A stretch of 64,000 nt of DNA from Pseudomonas parafulva (GCF_000800255.1 NZ_CP009747.1:1798001-1862000); one strand, 5' to 3'; numbered from the stretch's first letter, positions 1 through 10,065 are shown. A program made the numbers and translations. The notes: generated by a model not told the origin, from the letters alone.

Positions 1-34
1 TCAGTCGACAGCCCAATCACCCTGGCCTTGCCAG

Positions 35-1117
35 TCACTTGTGCACAATCGCCTGATGAATATCGCCCAGCGCCATGATGCGTTGGGCGGCATTGAGCTT
101 GATGGCTTCCTTGGGCATGCCGAATACCACGCAGCTGGCTTCGTCCTGGGCGACGGTGGCGGCGCCGGCGTCGAGCATCTCTTTAAGACCGCGTGCACCG
201 TCGTCGCCCATGCCGGTCATGATGATGCCGGTCGCGTTCTTGCCGGCGAAGCGGGCTACGGAGCGAAACAACACGTCGACCGACGGCCGATGGCGGTTCA
301 CCAGTGGGCCTTCGACCACCTGGGCGTGATAGTAGGCGCCGCTGCGGGTCACCATCAGGTGCTTGCCCCCCGGCGCGATCAGCGCCAGGCCGGGCAACAC
401 CCGGTCGTTGTTGCGCGCTTCACGCACTTCGATCTGGCAGAGGCTGTTGAGCCTTTCGGCAAAGGACGCGGTGAATTTCTCCGGCATGTGCTGCACGATC
501 ACCAGGCCCGGGCACACCCTCGGTAGCGCGGTGAGCACCGTTTCCAGTGCCTGAGTGCCACCGGTGGACGTGCCGATGGCGACGATGCGTTCGGTGGTCT
601 GTGCCATGGCCTGGCCGCCCGCGGCGGGCAGGATAGCGTCCGCGCTGAGCTTGCTCGCGGGCGCAGCCATCGGCGCAGGGCGCACCACACGCTTGCCCAG
701 GTTCTTGACATTGGAGTGCGCCGCTGCCCGTATCGCCCCAACCAACTCAGCGGCGGACTCCATCAGAAAGCTCTTCAGCCCCGTGGTGGGTTTGGTGATG
801 ATCTCCACCGCGCCGGCCGAGAGCGCCTGCAAGGAGGTTTCCGCGCCTTTTTGCGTCAGTGACGAGCAGATCACCACCGGCGTGGGCCGCTCGCTCATGA
901 TTTTCCTGAGAAAGGTGATGCCGTCCATGCGCGGCATTTCCACATCCAGCACGATCACGTCCGGCCATTCGCGCGCCAGTTTGTCCATGGCGAAGATCGG
1001 ATCGGAAGCGGCGCCCATCACGCGGATGTCCGGCGTTTCGTTGAGAATCGCCAGCAGCACCTGGCGCACTACGGCCGAATCATCGACCAGCAGTACGCTG
1101 ATTTTTTTGGTAGGCAT
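35..1117 (-). CDS. cheB: Chemotaxis protein-glutamate methylesterase CheB
   Basis: Removes methyl groups from (and deamidates) chemoreceptor glutamates in the cytoplasm, resetting receptor sensitivity. The 360-residue protein has an N-terminal receiver domain (paired Asp 12-13, phospho-acceptor Asp58 in VLDVEMP) and a C-terminal esterase domain with the Ser (GTSTGG), His (VQHMPEKF) and Asp (GMGDDGARG) motifs in family order. The open frame extends upstream to 1261, but that part is inside cheD and does not look like CheB; the ATG at 1117 gives a normal receiver start. It is the last gene of the chemotaxis operon and overlaps the 3' end of cheD by 38 bp, which suggests translational coupling. 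Confidence 0.97.
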   Translation of the reverse strand: MPTKKISVLLVDDSAVVRQVLLAILNETPDIRVMGAASDPIFAMDKLAREWPDVIVLDVEMPRMDGITFLRKIMSERPTPVVICSSLTQKGAETSLQALSAGAVEIITKPTTGLKSFLMESAAELVGAIRAAAHSNVKNLGKRVVRPAPMAAPASKLSADAILPAAGGQAMAQTTERIVAIGTSTGGTQALETVLTALPRVCPGLVIVQHMPEKFTASFAERLNSLCQIEVREARNNDRVLPGLALIAPGGKHLMVTRSGAYYHAQVVEGPLVNRHRPSVDVLFRSVARFAGKNATGIIMTGMGDDGARGLKEMLDAGAATVAQDEASCVVFGMPKEAIKLNAAQRIMALGDIHQAIVHK

Positions 1118-1613
1118 CTTTACGCAGGGTTCCCATTGGTTGGTGCCGGACCCAGACATTGCCGGTCCACAGGTCGAAGAGGATGGTGCGGTAGCCGGTG
1201 CTGCCCATGTCCTGGGCGGCCAGGTGCAGGTGATGACGTTCGGCCAAGGCCAAGGCCGCACGGATGTTCAGGCTGGCCACGTCCTGATCGGGCAGGTGGC
1301 GATGCTGCTCAGGGAACATCTCGCCACCGCCGAACACTTTCACCTGATAGTCACGCGCCCGCGTGCCGTGGGCCCTGGCGTGGCGCAGCAGCAGTTCGAG
1401 GGCCTCGTCGGCGTACTTGCCGTCCAGCGGCTGGTCGCGGCGGGTACGGGCCGGCAGCATGAAATGGCACATCCCGCCGATCAGGCGTTGCGGGTGCCAC
1501 AAGGTGAATGCCACGCAGGAGCCGAGCAGGGTCCGCAACCGCAGGGGGCGCGTGGCGAAGCTGACTTGACCGGGCGCCAGGATCAGTTCGGTGGTTTTCG
1601 TGGCTGTTTTCAT
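1080..1613 (-). CDS. cheD: Chemoreceptor glutamine deamidase CheD
   Basis: CheD deamidates receptor glutamines to make methylation sites. The 177-residue protein carries the family signature around [10 protein letters not shown], then GGMCHFMLP and KVFGGGEMF, which supply the catalytic Cys and His region. The ATG at 1613 overlaps the stop of cheR by 4 bp, and the 3' end overlaps cheB. A longer frame reaches 2099 but lies inside cheR and is unrelated. Pairing of cheD with cheB and cheR is typical of accessory chemotaxis clusters in Pseudomonas, such as the che2 cluster of P. aeruginosa. Confidence 0.95.
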   Translation of the reverse strand: MKTATKTTELILAPGQVSFATRPLRLRTLLGSCVAFTLWHPQRLIGGMCHFMLPARTRRDQPLDGKYADEALELLLRHARAHGTRARDYQVKVFGGGEMFPEQHRHLPDQDVASLNIRAALALAERHHLHLAAQDMGSTGYRTILFDLWTGNVWVRHQPMGTLRKDAYQKNQRTAGR

Positions 1614-2419
1614 GGTTTGCGATAGATCGACGGCGCCACCAGCTTCAACGTGTCGTTCACGCCGTGCAGGCTTTCCGAGTGGCTGATGATGAAGTAGCCG
1701 CCGGGCTTGAGCTGGGGCAGCAAACGCGCGACCACCTGGCGCTTGGTGGGTTGATCGAAATAGATCATCACGTTGCGCAGGAAGATCACATCGAACTCGC
1801 CCAGCCCAGGCAGCGGCTCGTTGAGGTTGACCTGGATGAAATTGACCCGGTTGCGCAGCGACTTGTCGATCAGGAATGTACCTTCCTGGCGGCCAACGCC
1901 TTTCAGGCAGTACTTGCTCAGCAGCGGCTGGGGCAGGGTACTGGCACGCTCCATGGCGTAGTGCCCGCTGCGCGCCTTGGCCAGCACCTGGGTGCTGATG
2001 TCCGAACCGATCACCTCCCAAGGCGTGGTATTCAAGCCTTCGGCCAGGGTCATCGCCAGGCTGTAGGGCTCTTCGCCGGAGGAGCTCGCCGCGCTCCACA
2101 CCCGAAACACCTTGCCTGGCGCTGCCTTGGGCAGCACCTGCTGGCGCAGGAAGTCGAAGTGCTTGGGCTCACGGAAAAAATAGGTTTCGTTGGTGGTCAG
2201 CAAATCCAGGGCCACCTGCAGCTCGCCCTTGCGCTGGTCGCCCATGATCAGCTTGAAATAATCCCCATAGCTGTCCAGCTCATAGTGCTTGAGGCGCTTG
2301 AACAGGCGCCCGGCCACCAGTGCCTTTTTTGCCGGCGACAGGTTGATGCCGGCTGCGCGGTGCAGCCAGGCCTGGAATTGACCGAACTCCCGGTCGTCGA
2401 GTGATGAAGTGTCGGTCAT
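1610..2419 (-). CDS. cheR: Chemotaxis protein methyltransferase CheR
   Basis: S-adenosylmethionine-dependent methyltransferase that modifies receptor glutamates. The 269-residue protein has the N-terminal all-alpha CheR domain (residues 1-80), the SAM-binding motif VWSAASSSGEEPYSL near residue 105, and the downstream DVIFLRNVMIYFD motif near residue 210. It lies between cheW (9 bp upstream) and cheD (4-bp overlap). The length is normal. With a receptor in the same operon ending in EFTRF, it may be recruited through a C-terminal tether (inference). Confidence 0.97.
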   Translation of the reverse strand: MTDTSSLDDREFGQFQAWLHRAAGINLSPAKKALVAGRLFKRLKHYELDSYGDYFKLIMGDQRKGELQVALDLLTTNETYFFREPKHFDFLRQQVLPKAAPGKVFRVWSAASSSGEEPYSLAMTLAEGLNTTPWEVIGSDISTQVLAKARSGHYAMERASTLPQPLLSKYCLKGVGRQEGTFLIDKSLRNRVNFIQVNLNEPLPGLGEFDVIFLRNVMIYFDQPTKRQVVARLLPQLKPGGYFIISHSESLHGVNDTLKLVAPSIYRKP

Positions 2420-2428
2420 GGTCGCGCC

Positions 2429-2968
2429 TCACCGGCCTTCGGCTTCAAGCGCCGGCAACTGGCCGGCCTCGGCCAGGCTGGACATCTCATCGATGGACAG
2501 CACCTTGTCCACGGCCAGGACGATGACGAACTTGCCATCGACCTTGGCCATGCCGCTGATGAAGTCGGCGCGAATCCGCGCGCCGAAGCTGGGTGGCGGT
2601 TCGATCTGCGCGGCCGGTACTTCCTGCACGGCCGAGACGGTATCGACCAGCAGCCCGAGATCCTGGGGCTGCCCCTCCTGAGTGCTGGCCTCGATGATGA
2701 TCACGCAGGAGCGCCGGGTGATGGTGGAGTTGGGCCGGCCAAAACGCGCCGACAGGTCCACCACCGGCACCACCGCGCCGCGCAGGTTGATCACGCCGCG
2801 CACGAAGGCGGGCATCATCGGCACTACGGTCAGGCTGCCGTATTCGATGATCTCCTTGATGCCCAGAATGCCGATGGCGAACATCTCGCCCCCGAGCATG
2901 AAGGTCAGGTACTGCCCGTCCTCGTCCGCCGCACTGGCGGTCTGACGGGTGGCGATGACTGCGCCCAT
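2429..2968 (-). CDS. cheW: Chemotaxis coupling protein CheW
   Basis: Adaptor that links chemoreceptors to the CheA kinase. The 179-residue sequence is a single CheW-like fold (YLTFMLGGEMFAIGILGIKEII, then GVINLRGAVVPVVDL). I chose the ATG at 2968, which has AGGAG about 7 bp upstream, over the longer frame beginning at 2995. It sits between the large receptor gene and cheR and is probably translated from the same transcript. The spacing of 9 bp to cheR is operon-like. Confidence 0.96.
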   Translation of the reverse strand: MGAVIATRQTASAADEDGQYLTFMLGGEMFAIGILGIKEIIEYGSLTVVPMMPAFVRGVINLRGAVVPVVDLSARFGRPNSTITRRSCVIIIEASTQEGQPQDLGLLVDTVSAVQEVPAAQIEPPPSFGARIRADFISGMAKVDGKFVIVLAVDKVLSIDEMSSLAEAGQLPALEAEGR

Positions 2969-3003
2969 GTGATTCTCCTGGTTGGCCCGTGCCAATTCCC
3001 TGA

Positions 3004-4659
3004 TCAGAAACGGGTGAACTCCGACTCGTCCGGCACACCGGCCATGCTGTAGGCGAAGGCCTTGCGCGGTGCCTGCTGGACCGGGCGTGGCGTGGGGCGG
3101 GTGAGCTTGCCGCTACTATCGACATTGTTGCCCTGCGCCACGGCCTTGGTGGTCGAATCCAGCACGAAGAAACTCATGGCCTGTTGCAACTGCTCGGCCT
3201 GGCTGCTCATTTCCTCGGCGGTGGCGGCCAGCTCTTCGCTGCTCGACGCGTTCTGCTGGGTGACTTGGTTGAGCTGGGTCATCGCGGTGTTGATCTGCGC
3301 GACGCCTGCGGCCTGCTCCTCGGACGCCGCACTGATTTCCTGCACCAGGTCGGAGGTCTTGTTGATCGACGGCACCATCTCGTCCAGCAGCTTGCCGGCT
3401 TTCTCGGCCATGTCGACGCTGCTCGAAGACAGCTCGCCGATTTCCTGGGCGGCCACTTGGCTGCGCTCGGCGAGCTTGCGCACCTCGGCGGCCACCACCG
3501 CGAAGCCCTTGCCGTGCTCGCCGGCCCGCGCGGCCTCGATCGCGGCGTTGAGGGCAAGCAGGTTGGTCTGGTAGGCGATGTCGTCGATGATGCTGATGCG
3601 CTGGGCGATCTTCTTCATCGCCACCACGGTCTGCTGTACCGAGTCGCCGCCGTCGGTGGCTTCCTTGGCCGCCTTGCTGGCCATGCCATCGGTGACCTTG
3701 GCGTTCTCGGTGTTCTGGTTGATGCTGGCGCTCATCTGCTCCACCGATGCACTGGTTTCCTCGACGCTGGCCGCCTGTTCGCTGGTGGCCTGGCTCATCG
3801 ACTGCGCAGTGGCGCTGACCTGCTCCGAGGCGCTGGCCAGGTTGTCGGCGGCGTTACGCACTTCGCCGATGATATGCGCCAGCTTGCCGACCATATTGCG
3901 CATGGCATTGAGCACCATGCCGGTTTCGTCCTTCGCGCCGGGCTCGATATGGGCACTGAGGTTGCCTTCGGCCAGTTGCTCGGCCGCCGTGGCAGCCTGG
4001 CGCAACGGGCGGGCGATGATCCGGGCGATGAACAAGGCCAGGCCCAGGCCGATCAGCAGCGCCGCGATCAACACGGCGATGATCGACCAGCGCGAGCTTT
4101 CATACAGGGCGGTGCCCTTGTCACCGGCGGCGGTGGCACCGGCGTCGTTGAGTTCGACCATCTTCTGCAAGTGGCCGGTGACCTCGTCGAAATGGGTCTT
4201 GGACTCGCCCCTGATCAGGCTGCGGGCCTCGGCTTCCTGGTTCTGGCGGGACAGCTCGAACAGTCGCGTACTGGCCTTGAGGTACTCGGCCCACGCGCTT
4301 TTCACGTTCGACAGCAGTTGCCGATCCTCATCACTGACGATCAGGCCTTCGTAGGTTTCCAGCCGAGTCTCGAACTCCTTGCGTGCATCGGCCGCTTCCA
4401 GCTCGGCCTGGGCTTTCTGTTCGGCGATGTCAGTGCCGAGACTGCGGTTTTCCTTCAGGCGATAGTTGGCGGCAAAAAAGCGCATGCCTGCCGCCGCGCG
4501 CATCGACGGCATCCAGTTGCTCTTGATGTCCTGCGCCGCCTGGTTGACGGCGCCCAACTGGACGATGGCGAAGACCCCCATCACCGCGGTGAGCGCCAGG
4601 ACCAGCAGGAACGCGCTGATCAACTTGGTGGATATTTTCAGGTCGTAGAACCATTTCAT
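3004..4659 (-). CDS. Methyl-accepting chemotaxis receptor, 4-helix-bundle ligand domain
   Basis: Transmembrane receptor of 551 residues. A first membrane helix (about 10-30) is followed by a periplasmic helical region of about 155 residues of the four-helix-bundle MCP type, a second membrane helix (about 190-212), HAMP, and a cytoplasmic coiled coil with the conserved hairpin tip ([20 protein letters not shown]). The ligand cannot be read from the sequence. The protein ends in EFTRF, which fits the aromatic-x-x-F pattern of CheR/CheB tethering pentapeptides. The ATG at 4659 has a GGAGG-type ribosome site. It lies between cheA and cheW, so it is probably the cognate receptor of this pathway. 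Confidence 0.95.
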   Translation of the reverse strand: MKWFYDLKISTKLISAFLLVLALTAVMGVFAIVQLGAVNQAAQDIKSNWMPSMRAAAGMRFFAANYRLKENRSLGTDIAEQKAQAELEAADARKEFETRLETYEGLIVSDEDRQLLSNVKSAWAEYLKASTRLFELSRQNQEAEARSLIRGESKTHFDEVTGHLQKMVELNDAGATAAGDKGTALYESSRWSIIAVLIAALLIGLGLALFIARIIARPLRQAATAAEQLAEGNLSAHIEPGAKDETGMVLNAMRNMVGKLAHIIGEVRNAADNLASASEQVSATAQSMSQATSEQAASVEETSASVEQMSASINQNTENAKVTDGMASKAAKEATDGGDSVQQTVVAMKKIAQRISIIDDIAYQTNLLALNAAIEAARAGEHGKGFAVVAAEVRKLAERSQVAAQEIGELSSSSVDMAEKAGKLLDEMVPSINKTSDLVQEISAASEEQAAGVAQINTAMTQLNQVTQQNASSSEELAATAEEMSSQAEQLQQAMSFFVLDSTTKAVAQGNNVDSSGKLTRPTPRPVQQAPRKAFAYSMAGVPDESEFTRF

Positions 4660-4689
4660 CGGGGAAACCTCCATGGAAGTGCAAGAACG

Positions 4690-6729
4690 TCAACGCGTGG
4701 TGCCCGACAGGGCCTGGGACGCCGGAGCCGGGCGGGCTTCCAGTTGTACGATTTGATTGAGCAGGGCAGGGACGTCCAGGATCAGCGCGACCGCACCGCT
4801 GCCCAGGATGGTCGAGCCACTGATGCCGCGCAGTGCCCCGAACAGCTTGCCCAGGGGTTTGATGACGGTCTGGAACTCGCCGAGCAGTTCGTCCACCACC
4901 AGCCCGGCCTTGTGCTCGGCATAGCGCACCACCACGACGTTCTGGCGCCGCGCAGGCGCACCCTCGTGGTTGAAGTGCTCGCGCAGGTCCACCAGCGGCA
5001 GTACCTCGCCACGCAAATCCAGGTAGCCCTGGTCGCGCGTCGACACCGGCTGGTGTTCGTCGAGCTCGATGCATTCCTGGACCATGTCCAGCGGGATCAC
5101 ATAGGTGGACTGATCGATCCCGACCAGGAAGCCATTGATGATGGCCAGGGTCAGCGGCAGGCGAATGCGCACCAGCGTGCCCTGGCCGTGACGGCTGTCC
5201 AGATCGACGGTGCCGCGCAACAGGGTGATATTGCGCTTGACCACATCCATGCCCACGCCGCGTCCGGAAAGGTCGGTCACCGCTTCGGCAGTGGAGAAGC
5301 CCGGCTCGAAGATCAGGTTGTAGATCTCCTGGTCGGTCAGTGTCGCGCCGCTGGCGACCAGGCCGCGCTCCTGCGCCTTGTGCAGAATGCGCTCACGGTT
5401 GAGGCCAGCGCCGTCGTCGGCGATTTCGATGACGATGCTGCCGGAGTCGTGATAGGCATTGAGCCTCAGGTGGCCCTTGCTCGGTTTGCCCGCCGCCTGC
5501 CGCGCCTGGGCATTCTCGATGCCATGATCCATGGCGTTGCGCAGCAGGTGCATCAACGGATCGCCGATCTTCTCGACCACCGTTTTGTCCAGCTCGGTTT
5601 CAGCGCCGCTGATGATCAACTCGATGTCCTTGCCCAGTTCCTGACTGACATCGCGCACCACCCGACGGAAGCGATTGAAGGTGTCGCCGATGGGGATCAT
5701 GCGCAGGTGCAGGGCGCTGTCGAGGATTTCCTCGACCAGGCCCGACACGCTGGAGGTGGCTTCCTGCAACGGGTCGTTGTCGCACGAACGGGCCAGCAGG
5801 CTCGCTCCGGCGCTGGCGATGACCAACTCGCCCACCAGGTTGATCAGTTCGTCGAGCTTGTCGGCGTTGACCCGCACATAGTTACCGTCGCGGGGTTTGC
5901 CTTCGACAGGCGCCGTCACGCGCTGGGGCGTGCCCACCAGAGGCACGACCTCGGCCTGGACGACCAGCTCGGTGCCGGAGACTGAAGCGCTTTCGCTCGC
6001 CTCATCGATGCGGCTGATGTGTACGTCACAGTCTTCACGCACGAAATCGAAGACTTCGTTGAGGCTGGCGTAGCCGGCGGTGGAATTCAGATCGAGCTCG
6101 AAGCCCAGGTAGCAGCTTTCAGGATCCCAGCGGCTCAGGTCTGGAACGCGCTCGGTGAGGGTGCGCAACTGCACGATCTGCCCTAGGGTTTCGAGATAGC
6201 GCAGGAAAGACAGCGGGTCCATGCCGTTGCGAAACACGTCCTCGCCGAAACGCAGCGAGATATGCCAGAGCACCTGGCCTTCTTCACTTGCAGCGGAGGG
6301 TTCGGTTTCGAGTCCAGTCACCGAGGCATCCACGTGCCGATAGGCATTCAACGCTTGGTGTAACGCGTCTTCGCGCTCAACGGCGGCGGGCGAGAGCGCT
6401 TCGCCCCGGCTGGCAACCACCTCGATCAGCTCCAGCATGTGGTCGCCGGACTTGAGCAGCACGGCGATCAGTGCGGCATCGACCGCTATCAGTCCGTCAC
6501 GCAGCCGGTCGAGTACATCTTCGACGATGTGCGTGAACGTGACGATCGGCGTCAGCCCGAACAGCCCGGCAGAGCCCTTGATGGTGTGGGCGGCACGAAA
6601 CACCGCGCCGATCGCATCCTCGTCGCCCGGTTCGCTTTCCAGTTGCAGCAAGGATTGCTCCATGGCCTGCAACAGTTCGCGCGCCTCGACGATGAAGGTT
6701 TGCAATGCCTGATCGAGATTGATGCTCAC
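4690..6729 (-). CDS. cheA: Chemotaxis histidine kinase CheA
   Basis: Cytoplasmic kinase that phosphorylates CheY and CheB in response to receptor state. The 679-residue protein has an Hpt domain with phospho-accepting His48 (AAHTIKGSAGL), a dimerisation region near 290-350, an ATPase with N box (HLLRNAMDHGIE, about 396), G1 (DDGAGLN) and G2 (GRGVGMD) boxes, and a C-terminal CheW-like domain. The start codon is GTG (6727-6729), with AAGGA about 10 bp upstream; no better ATG lies nearby. All catalytic motifs appear intact. Confidence 0.97.
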   Translation of the reverse strand: MSINLDQALQTFIVEARELLQAMEQSLLQLESEPGDEDAIGAVFRAAHTIKGSAGLFGLTPIVTFTHIVEDVLDRLRDGLIAVDAALIAVLLKSGDHMLELIEVVASRGEALSPAAVEREDALHQALNAYRHVDASVTGLETEPSAASEEGQVLWHISLRFGEDVFRNGMDPLSFLRYLETLGQIVQLRTLTERVPDLSRWDPESCYLGFELDLNSTAGYASLNEVFDFVREDCDVHISRIDEASESASVSGTELVVQAEVVPLVGTPQRVTAPVEGKPRDGNYVRVNADKLDELINLVGELVIASAGASLLARSCDNDPLQEATSSVSGLVEEILDSALHLRMIPIGDTFNRFRRVVRDVSQELGKDIELIISGAETELDKTVVEKIGDPLMHLLRNAMDHGIENAQARQAAGKPSKGHLRLNAYHDSGSIVIEIADDGAGLNRERILHKAQERGLVASGATLTDQEIYNLIFEPGFSTAEAVTDLSGRGVGMDVVKRNITLLRGTVDLDSRHGQGTLVRIRLPLTLAIINGFLVGIDQSTYVIPLDMVQECIELDEHQPVSTRDQGYLDLRGEVLPLVDLREHFNHEGAPARRQNVVVVRYAEHKAGLVVDELLGEFQTVIKPLGKLFGALRGISGSTILGSGAVALILDVPALLNQIVQLEARPAPASQALSGTTR

Positions 6730-6771
6730 CTGAACGGTCCTTGTCGATGATTGAACAGCGTATGGCGAGGG

Positions 6772-7056
6772 CTAGACGAGGCAACGACACAGTTGCAACG
6801 CCTGTTTGACCGCCTGGCTCTGGTCGGTCAGCGTCAAGGCCGTACCGGCAGCGCTGGCTTCGCGCTGGACGACCGCCAGCAGTTGCACGCCGGCGCCGTC
6901 CATTTCCGTGACCTGGGACAGATCGAGCTGCACACACGCTGTTGCGCCCATCTCGGGCAGCAGCGCAGCGGCCAGCTCGGCCACGGTGTAGATCGTCAGC
7001 TCACCGTCGATGACCAGGTGGGCGGTGCCGTCGAGCGTTTCGCGAGTGATAGGCAT
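6772..7056 (-). CDS. STAS-domain protein of the chemotaxis operon
   Basis: A 94-residue single STAS domain, the fold of anti-sigma-factor antagonists. The strand-turn region that usually reads Asp-Ser-Ala-Gly is here EMDGAGVQLL, so the serine normally phosphorylated in SpoIIAA-type proteins is absent. The ATG at 7056 has AGGAG upstream; a longer frame starting at 7074 lacks a good site. It sits between cheY (23 bp) and cheA (42 bp). STAS proteins occur in some chemotaxis clusters, but their job there is not settled, so I assign none. Confidence 0.88.
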   Translation of the reverse strand: MPITRETLDGTAHLVIDGELTIYTVAELAAALLPEMGATACVQLDLSQVTEMDGAGVQLLAVVQREASAAGTALTLTDQSQAVKQALQLCRCLV

Positions 7057-7079
7057 GCAGAACTCCTGGTCCACGACGC

Positions 7080-7448
7080 TCAGGGCAGGATCAGCTTGGA
7101 CACCGCCGCCAGCATCTGCGCCGGCTGGAACGGCTTGACCACCCAGGCCTTGGCCCCGGCGGCCTGGCCCTCGGCCTTTTTCGATTCCTGGGACTCGGTG
7201 GTCAGCATGATGATGGGCGTGAACTTGTAGCTGGCCAGCTTCTTCACCTCCTTGACGAAGGTGATGCCATCCATGTTCGGCATGTTCACGTCGCTGATGA
7301 TCAAGTGCACTTTCTGTCCGGTGAGCTTGCTCAAGGCGTCCTGGCCATCGCGGGCTTCGATCACCTCGTAACCGGCGCTCTTCAGGGCAATGCCCACCAC
7401 CTGCCGTACGCTGCTGGAGTCGTCGACCACTAATACGTTCTTCGCCAT
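7080..7448 (-). CDS. cheY: Chemotaxis response regulator CheY
   Basis: Single-domain receiver of 122 residues. Acidic pocket Asp9-Asp10, phospho-acceptor Asp53 (SDVNMP), Thr83/84 and Lys105 (VVKPF) are all in place, so it should accept phosphate from CheA. It has no output domain. The ATG at 7448 starts the canonical MAKNVLVVDDS; the longer open frame to 7673 is inside the upstream receptor gene. It lies 10 bp downstream of the receptor-like gene and 23 bp before the STAS gene. Confidence 0.97.
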   Translation of the reverse strand: MAKNVLVVDDSSSVRQVVGIALKSAGYEVIEARDGQDALSKLTGQKVHLIISDVNMPNMDGITFVKEVKKLASYKFTPIIMLTTESQESKKAEGQAAGAKAWVVKPFQPAQMLAAVSKLILP

Positions 7449-7458
7449 GGTGTACTTC

Positions 7459-8670
7459 CTAAAAGAAGGTGATGTCTTGGGAATGCTGCTGTTCGGCCGC
7501 GTTGCCATGGTGGTTGCGGCGTTGCTCGTCGGTGGCGTAGGTGGCCTCCATGCGCGCCAACCACTGGCGGGCATCGACCGCCACGGCCTGGTCCGGCGCC
7601 TGGCTGGCTTGCTGCAGGTGTTCGTGCAAATCGTGCATGTTGTCGCGCACATGACTGAGGATCTGGCTGACACGGTCCTGGAATTGCAGGTTGACCAGCA
7701 CCTCGGTCATCTCGTCGCGGATGCCGTAGCTTTCCTGCTTCAGCAGGTCGGCCGAGTCGGCCAGGCGCCCGGTGATGCTCTGAAAGCGTTCGAGCACCTG
7801 CTGGATGCTGTGCTCGGATTCGCTCACCGAGAGACCGTCCTGCTCGGCGCTGTTGGACGCGGCCTGAACGAGTTGGGTAATGGCGTTATTGATGATGTCG
7901 ACCTTGGCCGACATCTGCTGACCGGTTTCGCTGGACTTGCTCGACAGGCTGCGCACGGCATCGGCCACCACCGCGAAGCCGCGCCCGGCCTCGCCGGCAC
8001 GCGCGGCTTCGATGGCTGCATTAAGGGCTAGCAGGTTGGTTTGCGCCGCGATCGCGGCCACATCGGCGGCCATGGTGCGCAGTTCACCGGTGTAGGCGGT
8101 GAGGCTGCGGACCTGGGACAGGGTCTGGTCGCGGCTGGTCTGCGTGGCCTTGAGCGATTCGATGACCTGGCTCAGTTCGCTGTCGCTGCGCGCCAGCACC
8201 TTGAGCGCGCCTTCGGCGTTTTGTCCATCCAGTTCGCCGGCGGCGTGCTGCGAGGCCTGCACGGTGTCTTGCAGGCGCTGGGCGATGCCGGTGAAGCGGT
8301 TGGCCAGTGAGACGATCGCTTCTTCGGTCTGCTGACGCGAGCTTTCCACCTGCTTGGCCCAGATCGGCATCGCGCCGAGCAGCACCTCGTCGAGCTGGGC
8401 ACGCGAAGCTGTGTTGGTCTGCGTTGCCTGCGCCGTGACGTGATCCAGCGCGAATGCCTGCGCACGGCGAATCGCCTCGGCCTGGGATTTCGCGCTCAAG
8501 ACGCCGACGCCCAGGCCGATCAGCACGAGCACCGTGCAGGCCAGCAGGTTGGCCGTGGAGGTGGATTGCGTGAGCAGCCACACCACTGCGGGCAGCACAG
8601 GGATCAAGGCGAACCAGAGAAAACGCGGCTGGGCGGGAGCGGGGAGGAGGGTGGAGTGACGCTGGGTCAT
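7459..8670 (-). CDS. Methyl-accepting receptor-like protein without a ligand domain
   Basis: First gene of the chemotaxis operon, 403 residues. Two membrane helices (about 17-35 and 43-60) are separated by only a few residues, so there is no periplasmic sensing domain and no clear HAMP. The rest is a signalling coiled coil with the conserved tip ([17 protein letters not shown], about 205-222). It may sense a membrane or cytoplasmic cue, or work with another receptor (inference). The ATG at 8670 has AAGGA upstream; the frame to 8796 is an artefact. The position, just ahead of cheY, resembles the receptor upstream of the che2 cluster of P. aeruginosa. Confidence 0.92.
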   Translation of the reverse strand: MTQRHSTLLPAPAQPRFLWFALIPVLPAVVWLLTQSTSTANLLACTVLVLIGLGVGVLSAKSQAEAIRRAQAFALDHVTAQATQTNTASRAQLDEVLLGAMPIWAKQVESSRQQTEEAIVSLANRFTGIAQRLQDTVQASQHAAGELDGQNAEGALKVLARSDSELSQVIESLKATQTSRDQTLSQVRSLTAYTGELRTMAADVAAIAAQTNLLALNAAIEAARAGEAGRGFAVVADAVRSLSSKSSETGQQMSAKVDIINNAITQLVQAASNSAEQDGLSVSESEHSIQQVLERFQSITGRLADSADLLKQESYGIRDEMTEVLVNLQFQDRVSQILSHVRDNMHDLHEHLQQASQAPDQAVAVDARQWLARMEATYATDEQRRNHHGNAAEQQHSQDITFF

Positions 8671-8713
8671 GGTTCCGTCCTTGGAAGATGTTTCGGATTT
8701 AACGATAGAGGGG

Positions 8714-8740
8714 TTATCTGCCCTGTGCCCCTGGACTTGA
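8714..8740 (-). promoter_or_regulatory. Sigma-28 (FliA)-type promoter of the chemotaxis operon
   Basis: On the minus strand TCAAGTCC-N11-GCAGATAA lies about 44 bp before the first gene start at 8670. It matches the FliA consensus (TAAAGTTT-N11-GCCGATAA) at most positions with exact spacing. This would place the operon under flagellar control. Confidence 0.6.
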
Positions 8741-8947
8741 GGTTTTCGAGGCGCCTTCCGTCGGGTTCTTGACAGCGGTATTTCTGACGCGCGCACTGAA
8801 TGGGGAAAGGCGAACAGCCGTTACCTCACGGAGCCAGCGCAGGATTTGCCCTTCGCAATCTGCGCTAAAGCTCATGAGGCGGTGAGGCCGAATGACGGGA
8901 GAGGTGCGTGGGTGCCTCATTTGCGGCGGCGGCAGGCGTGTGCTGTG

Positions 8948-10009
8948 TCAGGGGAGCGCTTGCAGTGAGACCTTACGCAACCGGCCATCCAGGGCGACCA
9001 CGCCACCCGCTGGCGTAGGCAGCGGCCGGCCGGACAGGCCCATGCCCTCGCTGACCAGCACTGCACCTTGCACCAGGCACAGATTCGACGGGGTATCCAG
9101 TTCGTGGGCCAGCACGCTCACCGCGCCTGTGTGCAGGTCGCACTGCAGCAGGCGTCCGCTGAAACGGGTGAAGCCGCCATGCACGGCTTCGCCGCTCCAG
9201 TCGGCAGCCAAAGGTTGCTGCAGGCTGGCGCAGAGCTCCAGGACCAGCACGTTGCCTTGCGCATCGACGGCCAGGCCGGTGGGCAATTGCAGACCATCGA
9301 TCAGCACCTCGATGTGCCCGTTGTCGGGCCAGACCCGGATCACCTGGCCGGCCTTGTCGGCAAAGTCCACGCCTTTACGCGCCGGGTCGCTGTGCAATTC
9401 GCCGGAGAACAGACTGATCAGCACTGCAGTCGTTGCCGGTTCGTATACCAGGGTGACTGGAACGGCCTCCTGGCCCCGGTCCAGGTCCGGCAGATTCACC
9501 AGTACCCGCTCCTGCTCGCCGGGACGCAGCGCGACCAGCTCGTTGGTATCGGGCTTGACCGCCAGCCAGCGATGCAGGCCGGGGTGATAGCACAACGCAT
9601 TGAGGTTGCCTTGGCTGTGACATACCGGCTCGGGCGGACTGAAGCGGAGGTCGAGGAGTTTCGAGCCGGCAACGTAGTCGGTCTGACTGACCAGGCAGCG
9701 GCCCTCGCCACAGGCGAGATCCGACAAACCCATGATCTCGTCACGCAGCATGCGCGCCTGCATGTTCATGGCCCGGAAGCCTTCGGCCAGGGTTTCACGC
9801 GGCAGATAGCCGCCGGGGGTCTGCGGGTCGGCCGGCAGGCGGCTGATGCGACCGGTGAACGGATCACCGGGCAGGCCCGTGCCGGCTTCGACCAGCAACA
9901 GGCTGCCGTCGGCCTCGGCAAGAACCCCGCGAGGGTTGCGCAGGCCTTCGGCAATGATCGAAGTGGGGCGTAGGGTTTGATCAGGGTGCTGCGGGATATG
10001 GATCGTCAT
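8948..10009 (-). CDS. ScyD/ScyE-like NHL-type beta-propeller protein
   Basis: A 353-residue protein of repeated strands with NHL/SMP-30-like signatures (LRNPRGVLAEADGSLLLVE, LQLPTGLAVDAQGNVLVLE, LDTPSNLCLVQGAVLVSEG), as in ScyD/ScyE-type proteins linked to scytonemin clusters in cyanobacteria. I see no signal peptide, unlike many relatives. Its place downstream of a complete ebo cluster, itself a scytonemin-precursor export locus in Nostoc, supports the name. A strong hairpin at 10066-10095 separates it from the gene before, so it may have its own or reduced transcription. The activity is unknown; lactonase-like hydrolysis or a scaffold role is possible. Confidence 0.7.
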   Translation of the reverse strand: MTIHIPQHPDQTLRPTSIIAEGLRNPRGVLAEADGSLLLVEAGTGLPGDPFTGRISRLPADPQTPGGYLPRETLAEGFRAMNMQARMLRDEIMGLSDLACGEGRCLVSQTDYVAGSKLLDLRFSPPEPVCHSQGNLNALCYHPGLHRWLAVKPDTNELVALRPGEQERVLVNLPDLDRGQEAVPVTLVYEPATTAVLISLFSGELHSDPARKGVDFADKAGQVIRVWPDNGHIEVLIDGLQLPTGLAVDAQGNVLVLELCASLQQPLAADWSGEAVHGGFTRFSGRLLQCDLHTGAVSVLAHELDTPSNLCLVQGAVLVSEGMGLSGRPLPTPAGGVVALDGRLRKVSLQALP

Positions 10010-10065
10010 TGGCCTGTATCCCCTTGAGGCAGGGCTGCTTGAAGTCTGTTCGTTGACCCGGCAAA

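Noticed and set aside
35..1261. Longer CheB reading frame starting at 1261
   Set aside because: The extra 48 codons fall within cheD and do not resemble a receiver start; the ATG at 1117 fits the family.
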